NCBI RefSeq assembly: GCF_000682755.1
Contig: NZ_AWFF01000032.1
Span: forward strand, 62,001-126,000
Direction: 5' to 3'
DNA length: 64,000 bases
From: Hyphomonas beringensis
GTDB taxonomy: Bacteria; Pseudomonadota; Alphaproteobacteria; Caulobacterales; Hyphomonadaceae
Part shown: in pieces, positions 28,316 to 37,602 of the stretch
Position numbering within the stretch: position 1 is the first letter of the stretch
Layout of the letters: each line of letters opens with the position of its first letter
The notes under the pieces: model-generated
Seen by the model: the letters and a program-made list of their open reading frames with translations, nothing else
Told to the model about the DNA's origin: nothing
Database searches by the model: none
Made by a program: the position numbers and the translations under genes

Positions 28316-31006
28316 ATGAGCAAACTCATGCTAATCGACGCCGCCCACCCGGAAGAGACCCGTGTGGCGATCGTCAACAATGGTCAGGTCGACGACTTCG
28401 ACTTCGAAACAACTGGTAACGAACAACTCCGCGGAAACATCTACCTGGCAAAGGTGACGCGCGTTGAGCCGTCCCTTCAGGCGGCCTTCGTTGAGTATGG
28501 CGGCAATCGCCATGGCTTCCTTGCCTTCAGCGAAATCCACCCGGATTATTACCAGCTTCCCGCCGAAGACCGCGAAGCCCTGCTCCGCGAGGCCGCAGAG
28601 GAAGCCGCCGCTGCCATCGAAGACGATGACGAAGATGATGATGACGACACCGCCGAGAATGGGGATGACGAGGCAGACGACGCCTCTGCATCAGATGATT
28701 CCGACAGCGATGATGACAGCGACGAGGCGGATGAAAACGGCGAAGCCAAGCCTGAAAAGGCGCGCAAGCCCAAGAAATCCAGCCGCACCTCTATCTCCAA
28801 GCGCTACAAGATCCAGGAAGTCATCCGCCGCCGTCAGGTGATGCTGGTGCAGGTCGTGAAGGAAGAGCGCGGCAACAAGGGCGCCGCCCTGACCACCTAT
28901 CTCTCTCTGGCTGGACGGTACTCCGTGCTGATGCCGAACACGCCGCGCGGCGGAGGCATCTCCCGCAAGATCGTGAATGGCGCAGACCGTCGCCGGCTCA
29001 AATCCATCGTTTCCGAACTGGACGTGCCGGACGGCATGGGTCTTATCGTGCGGACGGCTGGCGCAAAGCGCACCAAGGCCGAGATCAAGCGCGACTATGA
29101 TTACCTCTCAAAACTCTGGGAAACCATTGTCGAGAAGACGCTGTCTTCCGAAGCCCCGATGTTGATTAATGCCGAAGGCGGGCTGGTCCATCGTGCGATG
29201 CGGGACATGTTCGACAAGGAGATCGAGGAAGTCCTTGTCCAGGGCGAGGACGCCTATCGCGAGGCAAAGGATCTGGCCAAGCTGATCATGCCGAGCCAGG
29301 CCAAGAAGGTTCAGCACTGGAAGGATGAAGACCCGCTCTTCGTTGCCGAAGCAGTCGAGCAGCAGCTTGATTCCATCTACTCTCCGGTCGTTCAGTTGAA
29401 ATCCGGTGGCTATCTGGTGATCAACCAGACCGAAGCGCTGGTCGCAATTGACGTGAACTCCGGTAAATCCACGCGCGAACGCAACATTGAGCAGACCGCC
29501 GTGCGCACCAATCTGGAAGCGGCCGAAGAGGCCTGCCGCCAGATGCGTCTACGGGATCTGGCCGGCCTCATCGTGATCGACTTCATCGACATGGATGAGA
29601 ACAAGAACAACCGCGCCGTCGAGAAGAAGCTGAAAGAGCACCTCAAGGTCGATCGCGCGCGCGTTCAGCATGGCCGCATTTCCCAGTTCGGCCTGATGGA
29701 AATCTCGCGCCAGCGCCGCCGCCAGGGCGTGCTGCAGGCAACATCTGATCCGTGCGAGGCCTGTAACGGCACCGGGCGCCGCCGCTCCATCCCGTCTGCT
29801 GCGCTGCAGCTGATCCGGGCGATTGAGGCGCGCGCCTCCATGGGCGGCCTCAAGGCGATCTCTGTGAAGGCGCCGACAGATGTCGCGCTGTACCTGTTGA
29901 ATAACAAGCGGGAAGCGCTGGTGGAAGTTGAGCGCATGGCCGGCTTTGCCGTCTCCATCCATTCTTCCGAAGACATGCTGCCGGGCGATTTTGTGATCGA
30001 CGCAGAGCGCGACCCGAACGGCAAGCCGAAAAAACGCAAACCCCCGCGCTCTCTCGCCAAGCCTTCCAAGCAGGAAGTGATTGAAGACGAGGCAGACGAG
30101 GACGAAGACGACACCACTGCCGACTCCTCCGAACAGGAAGAGGAAAACACGGGCGGCCGCCGCAAGCGCCGTCGCCGGCGTGGCGGACGTGGCCGCAAAT
30201 CCGAAACGGCCGAGACAAATGACGACCAGTCCTCAGACGACAATGAGGACGATGACAGCGATGACGACGAGGCGGAAAACTCTTCGGAAAGCGACACAAA
30301 CGAGGATGGTTCGCCTCGCAAGCGCCGCCGCCGAGGCCGTCGCGGAGGCCGTCGGCGGCGCAAGTCCAACGAAAACCGCATCGACACAGGCGACGAAGCC
30401 CCCACAGATGGCGGCGCCTATCTGGACGGCCTGTCTGCGAGTGCTGCGGAAATGCTCGACGCTGTTCCGGCGAGCGAAGTAAAAGCCGCTGAAGAGGCTG
30501 AAGCCGCCAAGACCGCTGAAGCTGAACGGGCCGCCGCCAAAGCAGAGGCAGACGCTGCCAAGGCTGAGGCGAAAGCCGCTGAGAACAGCGACACCAAGAC
30601 CGAGACGGCGGACGAAACCAAGTCTGACGAAAAATCGCCAGAGGAAAAACCGAAGCGCGCGCGCCGCTCTCGCAAAAAGCCCGCCAAGGCTGAGGCAGAC
30701 GAGGCCCCGGCCGCTGCAGAGGAAACGCCTGCCAAGGAAGAAAAGGCCCAAGAGCAGATTTCTGAAAAGACGGAACCTGCGGCTGAGCCGGTTGAAGCGC
30801 CTGTTGCGGAGAAGTCAGAACCTGCTCCCGCGCCGGAAGCTGAAGCCAAACCTGAGCCAGAGCCTGTAGCAACGACCGAAAAGGTCGACGCAGAGCCCGC
30901 CCTGGCCGAGGCCGCTGAAACCAAACCCGCGGAGAGCGCCGAACCTGCGAAAAAGGATACGCGTCCCAAACGCACCGGCTGGTGGGCCCGCGCCAAGCGC
31001 GACTAG
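28316..31006 (+). CDS. rne: Ribonuclease E
   Basis: Endoribonuclease and degradosome scaffold. The S1 domain begins at MSKLMLIDAAHPEETRVAI and is split by an acidic insert (about residues 100-145, Asp/Glu runs, then a Lys/Arg patch), a known alphaproteobacterial feature. The RNase E/G core has VAIDVNSGK with its catalytic Asp, IVIDFIDMDENKNN with the second, and the zinc-link CEACNGTG near residue 480. The tail (about 570-896) is disordered: two Arg-rich RNA-binding blocks (near 30150-30200 and 30320-30370) and Ala/Glu/Lys-rich segments. It ends RTGWWARAKRD, a possible partner-binding motif. I chose the ATG at 28316 with AAAAGG upstream; 896 residues. Confidence 0.94.
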   Translation: MSKLMLIDAAHPEETRVAIVNNGQVDDFDFETTGNEQLRGNIYLAKVTRVEPSLQAAFVEYGGNRHGFLAFSEIHPDYYQLPAEDREALLREAAEEAAAAIEDDDEDDDDDTAENGDDEADDASASDDSDSDDDSDEADENGEAKPEKARKPKKSSRTSISKRYKIQEVIRRRQVMLVQVVKEERGNKGAALTTYLSLAGRYSVLMPNTPRGGGISRKIVNGADRRRLKSIVSELDVPDGMGLIVRTAGAKRTKAEIKRDYDYLSKLWETIVEKTLSSEAPMLINAEGGLVHRAMRDMFDKEIEEVLVQGEDAYREAKDLAKLIMPSQAKKVQHWKDEDPLFVAEAVEQQLDSIYSPVVQLKSGGYLVINQTEALVAIDVNSGKSTRERNIEQTAVRTNLEAAEEACRQMRLRDLAGLIVIDFIDMDENKNNRAVEKKLKEHLKVDRARVQHGRISQFGLMEISRQRRRQGVLQATSDPCEACNGTGRRRSIPSAALQLIRAIEARASMGGLKAISVKAPTDVALYLLNNKREALVEVERMAGFAVSIHSSEDMLPGDFVIDAERDPNGKPKKRKPPRSLAKPSKQEVIEDEADEDEDDTTADSSEQEEENTGGRRKRRRRRGGRGRKSETAETNDDQSSDDNEDDDSDDDEAENSSESDTNEDGSPRKRRRRGRRGGRRRRKSNENRIDTGDEAPTDGGAYLDGLSASAAEMLDAVPASEVKAAEEAEAAKTAEAERAAAKAEADAAKAEAKAAENSDTKTETADETKSDEKSPEEKPKRARRSRKKPAKAEADEAPAAAEETPAKEEKAQEQISEKTEPAAEPVEAPVAEKSEPAPAPEAEAKPEPEPVATTEKVDAEPALAEAAETKPAESAEPAKKDTRPKRTGWWARAKRD

Positions 31007-31028
31007 GGCCTCCCGGCACACCAGAAAC

Positions 31029-31062
31029 AAAAAGGCCGGAGCAATTTTGCTCCGGCCTTTTT
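31029..31062. terminator. Bidirectional intrinsic terminator after rne
   Basis: A stem of ten base pairs (GGCCGGAGCA at 31034-31043 with its complement at 31048-31057) around ATTT has an A-run on the left and a T-run on the right. It can end both rne (plus) and the lipoprotein cluster (minus), which converge here. Confidence 0.92.
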
Positions 31063-31084
31063 CATCTTATATAAAAGGCACCTA

Positions 31085-31795
31085 TCACTCCGATGCCTCA
31101 CCTGCAGGAAACTGTTGAAGGTCCATCTGGTAAACGTCTGGAAGATAGGGGCCTGCAGGAATGCCCTGCCCAGCCGTTCCAGCTGCGAGCGCGTTCGCCT
31201 GCCGTGCCAGTGGCATGTAATTCGGCGCTCCTTTTTCGATGGCAGCTATGATCGCTTGGGCGATCAGATCTGCCAAAGGATTTCCAGAACTACTTGCTTG
31301 CGGAGAATAAGATAATTGCTGGGTATGAGCCCACAGGCTCTCTCCTGACTTGCAGCTTCGAAGCTCATATTTAAAAGTAACATTGGTAGACGTGGCAATC
31401 ACAACATACTGAGATTCCCAACGCTCAATGGTCAGATACAGAGCCGTGTCGCACCCAAAAATAGGAGCCAGGCGCCTAGTATCTGCCGAGTAAAGAAGTG
31501 CCGGGTCAGACATCCCCTCGTCTTCAAGAAGAGACTTCACCATATTTGCAGGAAAGACGTAATATCCACGCTGAGCGAAGGGCTGTGAGACTGTAGACAG
31601 GAAAAATTCTGGGGCTTCTACAGCGCCAGAATTGTTGAGGACAGGTAAAACAAGAATCGACTTCGGGTTTTCAGCACGAAAATCAGAGTAGTCCTTGGGC
31701 TGAGGACCAGCTGCCACACAACCTGCCAAAACAGTAGAGAGCGCGACAAGCGATGCCACACACTTAAGCGAACCGATTTTATATAGAAAACTCAT
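31085..31795 (-). CDS. GNA1162/DUF799-family lipoprotein
   Basis: Outer-membrane lipoprotein: signal with lipobox VLAGC near residues 22-26, then ENPKSILVLPVLNNSGAVEA and FFLSTVSQPFAQRGYYVFPA, the hallmark start of the GNA1162 (DUF799) family first described in Neisseria. CDTALYLTIERWESQYVV and ANALAAGTAGQGIPAGPYLP also fit. At 236 residues the length is typical. Its alpha/beta fold resembles the periplasmic part of CsgG-like and TolB-N proteins; the function is unknown. Last gene of a four-lipoprotein cluster, joined to the DUF4810 gene by a one-base overlap. Confidence 0.85.
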   Translation of the reverse strand: MSFLYKIGSLKCVASLVALSTVLAGCVAAGPQPKDYSDFRAENPKSILVLPVLNNSGAVEAPEFFLSTVSQPFAQRGYYVFPANMVKSLLEDEGMSDPALLYSADTRRLAPIFGCDTALYLTIERWESQYVVIATSTNVTFKYELRSCKSGESLWAHTQQLSYSPQASSSGNPLADLIAQAIIAAIEKGAPNYMPLARQANALAAGTAGQGIPAGPYLPDVYQMDLQQFPAGEASE

Positions 31796-32238
31796 CAGAC
31801 ATCAGCCCCTTCTGCTGAACGCATCCCATCTATTGCATTCTCCGAAACCTTGACATCGTTCGATTCAGTCTCTTCTTCCTCTATAACGCCTTCACTTTCC
31901 TGACGAGTTAAGCGAGTTACAACTCCTGACATGAACACTTCAGATTCAGGGAAGGCTTGTGCTTCCTTGCGAAACAAATCAACTGCCCCTGCTTGGTCAC
32001 CTTGACTCAACTTCAGATATCCTAGTTCGGCATACATACCCGGTGCCAAACGGTCTGTTTCTTCACCTTTTTCAATAGCCTTCTGCAGAGCCGCTTCGAA
32101 TTTATCCGCCATTTCCGGCTTCTTGTAGTACGCATATAGAGCAGGCTCGTAACTCCCGTACTCAAAGCGCGGTGCTGCCACACATCCAGCAAGCACAGCC
32201 GAAGTCGCGCACAATAACAAAATATTTTTCTTAATCAT
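31795..32238 (-). CDS. DUF4810-family lipoprotein
   Basis: 147-residue lipoprotein with lipobox VLAGC at about residues 15-19. The body shows the DUF4810 pattern: YGSYEPALYAYYKKP, then APGMYAELGYLKLSQGDQAG and FRKEAQAFPESEVFMSGVV, a short TPR-like helical domain. The C-terminus is an acidic tail (EGVIEEEETESND). Family members regularly sit between CsgG-type and GNA1162-type lipoprotein genes, as here. It is coupled to the GNA1162 gene by a one-base overlap. Confidence 0.85.
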   Translation of the reverse strand: MIKKNILLLCATSAVLAGCVAAPRFEYGSYEPALYAYYKKPEMADKFEAALQKAIEKGEETDRLAPGMYAELGYLKLSQGDQAGAVDLFRKEAQAFPESEVFMSGVVTRLTRQESEGVIEEEETESNDVKVSENAIDGMRSAEGADV

Positions 32239-32247
32239 TTTCCTGCC

Positions 32248-32562
32248 TTAGCGAATAATCTTCAGTGCACTGTCACGATCAACATAGATTTTCTTGTCAT
32301 AAAGAAGCATCGATCCATCAGTAATTTGAACGGTATGGCTACCGGGGCTTACACTCAACGTTCGCTCTTTTCCGTCGAAATCCGCAACAGCTCCCATTGG
32401 CACTCCATCAAGGATAATTTGCGCGTTTTCAGGGAACGCTTCAAAATACACGGCGCCTGAACTTCCTCCTTGTACGATATTTTTTGTAGGATAAGCACAC
32501 CCAGAAAAGGTCGTCAGACAAATCAGAGCGCCGCCAGACACAATTATATATTTCAATGACAT
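32248..32562 (-). CDS. Small PEGA-like lipoprotein
   Basis: 104 residues: signal with lipobox FSGC near residues 19-22, then AVYFEAFPENAQIILDGVPMG, DFDGKERTLSVSPGSHTVQI and KKIYVDRDSALKIIR. This is the layout of a PEGA-type beta-sandwich (a VYID-like strand, a P-E-N-A turn, and PG-SH-V). The assignment rests on pattern only. It overlaps csgG-like upstream by one base and precedes DUF4810 by nine bases, so it is clearly part of the same transcript. It is not a usual member of the CsgG-DUF4810-GNA1162 trio as I know it. Confidence 0.75.
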   Translation of the reverse strand: MSLKYIIVSGGALICLTTFSGCAYPTKNIVQGGSSGAVYFEAFPENAQIILDGVPMGAVADFDGKERTLSVSPGSHTVQITDGSMLLYDKKIYVDRDSALKIIR

Positions 32563-33515
32563 TACTTCGCCTCCCGCACAACGAGTGGCTCAGATGCATC
32601 TTGCAGGTTTCCAGAAACAATTTTCGCAATCGCTCCTTCAGAATATTCAGTTTCACCAAAGAAAGAGACAACTTCAATTTCGGCAACGGTTTCGCCTGGC
32701 AGTGTAATTGGTAGTCCGGACTGTCCGCTCGTAAGCGTTTCGCCCAAGGTTTCGACCCTGAATCTATCGCCTTTGTTCAAACCTTGCCGCTCGCCACCGC
32801 TGATGAAAACACGATCACCTTCGATCTTCAGAATATCTGTGCTCCAGGGGCGATCTTCCAGATTGCCGATAATTTCTGACACCAGATTGGAAACGGCTGC
32901 AGAGATTGCCTCATCGTTTAAAGAAGCATCGTAAGCAGCCCGCGAGCCAAATCCCGCAACCTCTCCCGACTCTGTAGATACTTCCCCGCGGCCTGCCGCG
33001 CTGAAGAATGCCAATGCCGTTCTTGGATCAACCAGCCGCGCCTCAACTGCAGCCTCGACGGTCTGCTTTTTTGTTGAACTTAAAAAGCCTACTTGCCCTT
33101 CCGTCTTCCGACCGAACTCGGTGACAGAGCCGACTATAACTGCATCAACGCCGACAAGGTCGATACCTCTGCTGTCCCCGACCAGAGACTTCTCAAATGC
33201 AAGACCATCAAGATTATCCCTCTCGAAAACTAAGAAGCCTTCAGTTTCGACCAAACGCTTGACAAGCATATCCCGCGCTTGATCCGCGAGTGGATCATTC
33301 TCCCCGTCGTAGAGAAGGCCTTTACCGTAGCGCGTGCTATTCGAAAAACGAACAACCGCAATTTTGCGCTTCAGCGTAGGTTTCGAGACAACCGGAACGG
33401 ATTGGAGCGCGACAGATTCTGTCGCAGGTCCAGAAACACGCTCCGGCGGGTTCTGAACCGTAGCGCAAGCCGTTAGTGCCACGCCCCCCACGACCGCAAG
33501 CAATAAGTTTCTCAA
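32562..33515 (-). CDS. CsgG-family outer-membrane lipoprotein
   Basis: 317 residues with lipobox LTAC near residues 14-17. The CsgG core has KIAVVRFSNSTRYGKGLLY, ARDMLVKRLVETEGFLVFER, GVDAVIVGSVTEFGRK (the family's G-A-D-x-x-I-x-G-x-x-T/V signature) and EAAVEARLVDPRTALAFFSA. A C-terminal extension (about residues 225-315, KGDRFRVE... VAEIEVVSFFGETEYSEG) resembles the FlgT C-terminal domain. True CsgG forms the curli export pore, but no curli genes (csgA, csgB, csgE, csgF) are present. A role as an envelope lipoprotein scaffold is more likely. First gene of the cluster. Confidence 0.85.
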   Translation of the reverse strand: MRNLLLAVVGGVALTACATVQNPPERVSGPATESVALQSVPVVSKPTLKRKIAVVRFSNSTRYGKGLLYDGENDPLADQARDMLVKRLVETEGFLVFERDNLDGLAFEKSLVGDSRGIDLVGVDAVIVGSVTEFGRKTEGQVGFLSSTKKQTVEAAVEARLVDPRTALAFFSAAGRGEVSTESGEVAGFGSRAAYDASLNDEAISAAVSNLVSEIIGNLEDRPWSTDILKIEGDRVFISGGERQGLNKGDRFRVETLGETLTSGQSGLPITLPGETVAEIEVVSFFGETEYSEGAIAKIVSGNLQDASEPLVVREAK

Positions 33516-33596
33516 TGTGTTTCTCCCCGATAGCCCCTATGGATACTAAGATCAGATAGCACAGCATTCCCGCTTTGATTGCCATGGTCAAGAATT

Positions 33597-33632
33597 AAAA
33601 AGGCCGATCGCGAAATAGTCGCAATCGGCCAC
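33597..33632 (-). terminator. Intrinsic terminator of the fad cluster
   Basis: A twelve-base-pair stem with one wobble pair (GGCCGATCGCGA at 33602-33613 against 33619-33630) around a five-base loop is followed by T5 on the minus strand. It lies 41 bases beyond the FadB-like stop codon and insulates it from the lipoprotein cluster. Confidence 0.85.
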
Positions 33633-33673
33633 AAGTATTCCACTAAGCACCTGAAATACAGAAATACGTATTC

Positions 33674-35905
33674 TTACGCAGCCACTTTCTCTGCTTTTCC
33701 GGCAGGGGGGAAGCGGTCATAGAAGCCTTCGCCTTTCTCTGCCATTTCGCGGAGAAGCGCTGGCGGCTCGAAGCGTTCGCCATACTTCTTGGCGAGACGG
33801 TCTGCTTCGGCGACAAACTCCTTGATGCCCCAGATGAGGTCCACATAGGAACAGCAGCCGCCCGTGTACGGGGCAAAGCCCCAGGCAAGGATAGAGCCGA
33901 TGTCTGCGTCGCGTGCATCGGTGATGACGCCCTCGTCAAAGCAGCGAGCCACTTCGATGGCCTGACGTACCAGGAAGCGGTTCTTCAGCTCCTGCTTCAG
34001 TTCCGGCGGACATTCATCCACTTTTACTTCAAGCTGGGTGTTCAGGTCAGGCCAGAGCTGGTCCGGACGGCCCTTCTCATTGTAATCGTAGAAGCCTTTG
34101 CCAGCCTTGCGGCCAACGCGGCCCTGGTCTTCGACCAGCCAGGCCAGGAACTGAGTGCGGTCATCCGTCTGCAGATCGACACCTGCCGCTTCAGCGGTCG
34201 CCCGCGTGACTTTCAGAGCCGTATCAAGACCGACCGAGTCAGACACTTCGAGCGGGCCCATCGGCATGCCGGACTGACGGCCAACATTCTCGATGATGGC
34301 CGGCTTGATGCCTTCCGCCAGCATTTCCATGCCTTCACGAGTATAGGTGCCGAAGCAGCGGGAGGTATAGAAGCCACGGCTGTCATTGACAGCAATCGGC
34401 GTCTTGCGAATGGCCAGCACATAGTCGACCGCCTTGGCGAGCGTCTCTTCGCTGGTCTTCTCACCACTGATGATTTCCACCAACCCCATCCGCTCAACCG
34501 GGGAGAAGAAGTGAATGCCAATGAAATTCTCAGGGCGCTTGGAGGCTTTCGCCAGCCCCGTGATCGGCAGCGTGGAGGTGTTGGAACCGAACACCCCTGT
34601 CTCGTCCAGAACGGCCTCGGCCATCCCGGTGATCTTGGCCTTCAGCTCTTCATTCTCGAACACAGCCTCGATGACCAGGTCAGCACCTTTGACATCATCA
34701 TAATTGTCCGTGGTCGTGATCAGATCGAGCAGCTTGTTGCCCTTCTCCTGAGTGGACTTGCCACGGGAGACATCCTTTTCGACGAGACGGCGGGAGTAAT
34801 CCTTACCCTTCTCTGCATTCTCCTTGGAGACATCAACCAGCACGGTCGGGATACCGGCCTTTGCCTGAACATAGGCAATGCCTGCGCCCATGAGACCTGC
34901 ACCGATGACGGCGATCTTTTTGAACTCCGTCTTCGGATAACCTGCCGGGCGGTTGCCGCCTTTGGAGAGTTCCTGCATCGACAGGAAGAGAGAGCGGATC
35001 ATGGCTTTCGCTTCAGGGCGCTGCTGTGTGTTGATGAAGTAACGTGTCTCGATCCGCAGGGCGGCATCGATCGGCACCTGGATACCCTCATAGACACAGG
35101 ACAGAATATTCTTTTGGGCCGGATAATTGCCATAGGTCTTGGCAGCCAGCATGGCATTCGCCATGGTCTGGACCTGACCGGCGCCAGGGCTTCTGTGGGG
35201 TACGCCGCCAGGAACCTTGAAGCCTTTGACATCCCAAGGCGCCTTCGCCGTCGGGTTTGCTTTGACCCAGGCCTTGGCCTTGTCGACCGTCTCGGAAGAC
35301 GGTGCGAGTTCTTGCACCACTCCCATGGAGAGTGCTTTCTCGGCATTGAAGCTTTGGCCCTGAAGGATCAGGGGCAGAGCGGCCTGCACGCCGACGAGAC
35401 GCGGCAGACGCTGTGTGCCACCGGCACCCGGCAGGAGACCGATCTTGGCTTCCGGCAGCCCGAATTGCAGCTTCGGATTGTCGTTCGCGGCAACGCGGTA
35501 ATGGCACGCAAGCGCCACTTCCAGACCACCGCCAAGCGCAAGGCCGTTCAGTGCAATCGCCACTGGCTTTCCGCAGGTTTCCAGCTTGCGCAGGGTACCG
35601 TTCAGAGCAAAGCCCTGATCGAATTGCTGCTTCTTGAGCTCCGCTTCGGAGAGGTCTTTCTTCTCACCGCTGCCAGCGCGGTCGCCCATTTCGCCCAAGT
35701 CCGCCCCGGCGCAGAAGCCGCTCGGCTTGCCGGATGAGATGACCAGGCCCTTGATGGCATCATTGGAGGCGACTTCCTGGGAGATCGCGATGATGTCTGC
35801 GATAGCTTTCGCTGTCAGCGTGTTCATGCTGCGGCCGGGCACGTCAAAGACTGCGTGCGCAATGCCGTCACCATCGACGTCCCAACCGAATGTTTCGAGT
35901 TCCAT
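33674..35905 (-). CDS. fadJ: Fatty-acid oxidation multifunctional protein: enoyl-CoA hydratase / 3-hydroxyacyl-CoA dehydrogenase
   Basis: Performs the hydration and NAD-dependent dehydrogenation steps of beta-oxidation. The N-terminal crotonase half has [12 protein letters not shown] (oxyanion and catalytic region) and [17 protein letters not shown]. The second half begins with the Rossmann motif [19 protein letters not shown] near residue 350, then [18 protein letters not shown] with the catalytic His, and two C-terminal HAD domains. I start at [10 protein letters not shown] (743 residues); the longer frame adds a basic, non-family N-terminus. It ends the MerR-associated acyl-CoA cluster and is 29 bases after the thiolase gene. 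FadB versus FadJ naming is uncertain. Confidence 0.92.
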   Translation of the reverse strand: MELETFGWDVDGDGIAHAVFDVPGRSMNTLTAKAIADIIAISQEVASNDAIKGLVISSGKPSGFCAGADLGEMGDRAGSGEKKDLSEAELKKQQFDQGFALNGTLRKLETCGKPVAIALNGLALGGGLEVALACHYRVAANDNPKLQFGLPEAKIGLLPGAGGTQRLPRLVGVQAALPLILQGQSFNAEKALSMGVVQELAPSSETVDKAKAWVKANPTAKAPWDVKGFKVPGGVPHRSPGAGQVQTMANAMLAAKTYGNYPAQKNILSCVYEGIQVPIDAALRIETRYFINTQQRPEAKAMIRSLFLSMQELSKGGNRPAGYPKTEFKKIAVIGAGLMGAGIAYVQAKAGIPTVLVDVSKENAEKGKDYSRRLVEKDVSRGKSTQEKGNKLLDLITTTDNYDDVKGADLVIEAVFENEELKAKITGMAEAVLDETGVFGSNTSTLPITGLAKASKRPENFIGIHFFSPVERMGLVEIISGEKTSEETLAKAVDYVLAIRKTPIAVNDSRGFYTSRCFGTYTREGMEMLAEGIKPAIIENVGRQSGMPMGPLEVSDSVGLDTALKVTRATAEAAGVDLQTDDRTQFLAWLVEDQGRVGRKAGKGFYDYNEKGRPDQLWPDLNTQLEVKVDECPPELKQELKNRFLVRQAIEVARCFDEGVITDARDADIGSILAWGFAPYTGGCCSYVDLIWGIKEFVAEADRLAKKYGERFEPPALLREMAEKGEGFYDRFPPAGKAEKVAA

Positions 35906-35934
35906 ATCGTGTATTCCGTTCGTCTGTATCTTGA

Positions 35935-37140
35935 TTAAACGCGTTCGATGATCGTGGCGGTGCCCATACCGGCGCCGACGCACAGCGTGATCAGAGCGGT
36001 TTCCTTGCCCGAGCGCTCAAGCTCGTCGACCATCGTGCCGAGGATCATGCCGCCGGTTGCGCCGAGCGGGTGACCCATGGCGATCGCGCCGCCATTCACA
36101 TTCATCTTGTCATGCGGGATGTTGAGGTTCTGCATCATCAGAAGTACGACCGAAGCGAAGGCTTCGTTCAGTTCATAAAGATCGATGTCTTCCGGGTTCA
36201 TGCCAGCTTTCTTCAGAACCTTTTGCGACACATAGGTCGGGCCGGTCAGCATGATGCCCGGCTCGGAGCCGATGGATGCCATAGCCTTGATGCGTGCGCG
36301 CGGTTTGAGGCCAAACTTCTCGCCCATCTCCTTGGACCCGAAGAGGACAGCAGACGCGCCATCCACGATGCCGGACGAGTTGCCCGCATGGTGGACGTGA
36401 TTGATCTTCTCGACTTCCGGATAGCGCTGCTTGATGACTTCATCAAAGCCCATTGCGCCCATGCCGGCAAAAGACGGGTTGAGGCCAGCAAGAGACTGCA
36501 TGTCAGCGTCGGGGCGCATATGTTCGTCATGATCGAGACGGATGCCGCCCATCTGATCCTTGACCGGAACAATGGATTTGGCAAAGCGGCCTTCTTTCCA
36601 TGCCGCCGCGGCGCGCTTCTGGCTTTCAACCGCGAAGGCGTCAACATCATCGCGGGAGAAGCCGTATTTGGTGGCAATCGTGTCAGCACCGATCCCCTGC
36701 GGCGCAAAATAGGTCTTCAGGGCAACCTGCGGATCCGTAGACCAGGCACCCCCGGAAGCGCCCATCGGCACGCGGCTCATACTTTCGACACCGCCGCCGA
36801 TGGCCATATCGGCTTCGCCGGTCATGACCTTGGAAGCGGCCATGTTGCAGGCTTCCAGGCCAGAGGCGCAGAAGCGATCCACCTGCACACCAGCCGTGGT
36901 TTCTGCGTACTCCGCATTGAGAACGGCGACGCGGGCAATGTCTGCGCCCTGCTCGCCCACCGGGCTGACACATCCAAGTACGACATCGTCCACATTGGAG
37001 GTGTCGATCTCGTTCCGGTCACGGATCGCTTGCAGAACCTGGGTTGCCAGGCTGAGCGATGTGATTTCGTGAAGCGCGCCGGAGGATTTGCCCTTGCCGC
37101 GGGGCGTGCGCACCGCGTCATAGATATATGCTTCAGTCAT
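35935..37140 (-). CDS. fadA: Acetyl-CoA C-acyltransferase (thiolase)
   Basis: Cleaves 3-ketoacyl-CoA with CoA to acetyl-CoA in the last beta-oxidation step. The nucleophilic cysteine is in [15 protein letters not shown] near residue 92. The catalytic His and second Cys are in [11 protein letters not shown] and [12 protein letters not shown] near the C-terminus. Its 401 residues are normal. Paired with the downstream FadJ-like gene to form the alpha/beta trifunctional arrangement; the family also includes biosynthetic acetoacetyl-CoA thiolases, but the neighbours favour degradation. Confidence 0.92.
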   Translation of the reverse strand: MTEAYIYDAVRTPRGKGKSSGALHEITSLSLATQVLQAIRDRNEIDTSNVDDVVLGCVSPVGEQGADIARVAVLNAEYAETTAGVQVDRFCASGLEACNMAASKVMTGEADMAIGGGVESMSRVPMGASGGAWSTDPQVALKTYFAPQGIGADTIATKYGFSRDDVDAFAVESQKRAAAAWKEGRFAKSIVPVKDQMGGIRLDHDEHMRPDADMQSLAGLNPSFAGMGAMGFDEVIKQRYPEVEKINHVHHAGNSSGIVDGASAVLFGSKEMGEKFGLKPRARIKAMASIGSEPGIMLTGPTYVSQKVLKKAGMNPEDIDLYELNEAFASVVLLMMQNLNIPHDKMNVNGGAIAMGHPLGATGGMILGTMVDELERSGKETALITLCVGAGMGTATIIERV

Positions 37141-37167
37141 TGGAGAGGCTCCTTCTAGAACTGGTAA

Positions 37168-37596
37168 TCATTTGGCCGGTTTCAGCACCGGATTTAGGGT
37201 CAAACTCGCGGAAGAGCGGGCAGCTTCCTTGCCGCGGGAATCATAAAGCTCTGCTTCAGCAAACAGCATGGCGCGGCCCACATTTCGAAGGCGCGCAACA
37301 ACTTCAATAGCGCCCTTGCGAACCGGGCGCAGGAAGTGCGTGTGCAGATCTACCGTCGAGGGCAGCTTGGACTTGCCAGCTTTCATGCCGGCCAACATGC
37401 CGATTGTATCATCCATCATGGCGACAAGATAGCCGCCCTGGATCACACCTGCGGGATTGCAGAATTCCGGCCTGCCTTCAAACCGCACCCGCGTTGTCAA
37501 CTCCTTCATGTCCAGGGCCAACAACTCAAAGCCAAGAGACGTCGAGCTGGGGCTTGGCGTGGGAAAGACATCACGGATAAGATCTTTGTCAGGCAT
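37168..37596 (-). CDS. PaaI-type hotdog thioesterase
   Basis: 142-residue 4HBT-superfamily protein likely to hydrolyse acyl-CoA. The segment FCNPAGVIQGGYLVAMMDDTIGML near residues 45-68 is the hotdog helix with the PaaI-like Asn and Asp catalytic positions, and VDLHTHFLRPVRKGAIEVVARL the central strands. It sits between the acyl-CoA dehydrogenase and thiolase genes and probably releases CoA or clears dead-end acyl-CoA during degradation; that role is inferred. Confidence 0.87.
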   Translation of the reverse strand: MPDKDLIRDVFPTPSPSSTSLGFELLALDMKELTTRVRFEGRPEFCNPAGVIQGGYLVAMMDDTIGMLAGMKAGKSKLPSTVDLHTHFLRPVRKGAIEVVARLRNVGRAMLFAEAELYDSRGKEAARSSASLTLNPVLKPAK

Positions 37597-37602
37597 CGGA
37601 AC

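Noticed and set aside
27964-28419. Possible 151-codon gene ahead of rne
   Set aside because: It runs past the rne start in another frame, has no ribosome site, and its end is encoded by rne codons; a structured leader explains the region better.
29850-31019. 389-codon minus-strand frame opposite the rne tail
   Set aside because: Pro/Arg/Trp-rich product created by the low-complexity Ala/Glu/Lys tail of RNase E read backwards.
32562-33515. Curli secretion system
   Set aside because: Only a CsgG-family protein is present; csgA, csgB, csgE, csgF and csgD are absent, and the C-terminal extension differs from curli CsgG.
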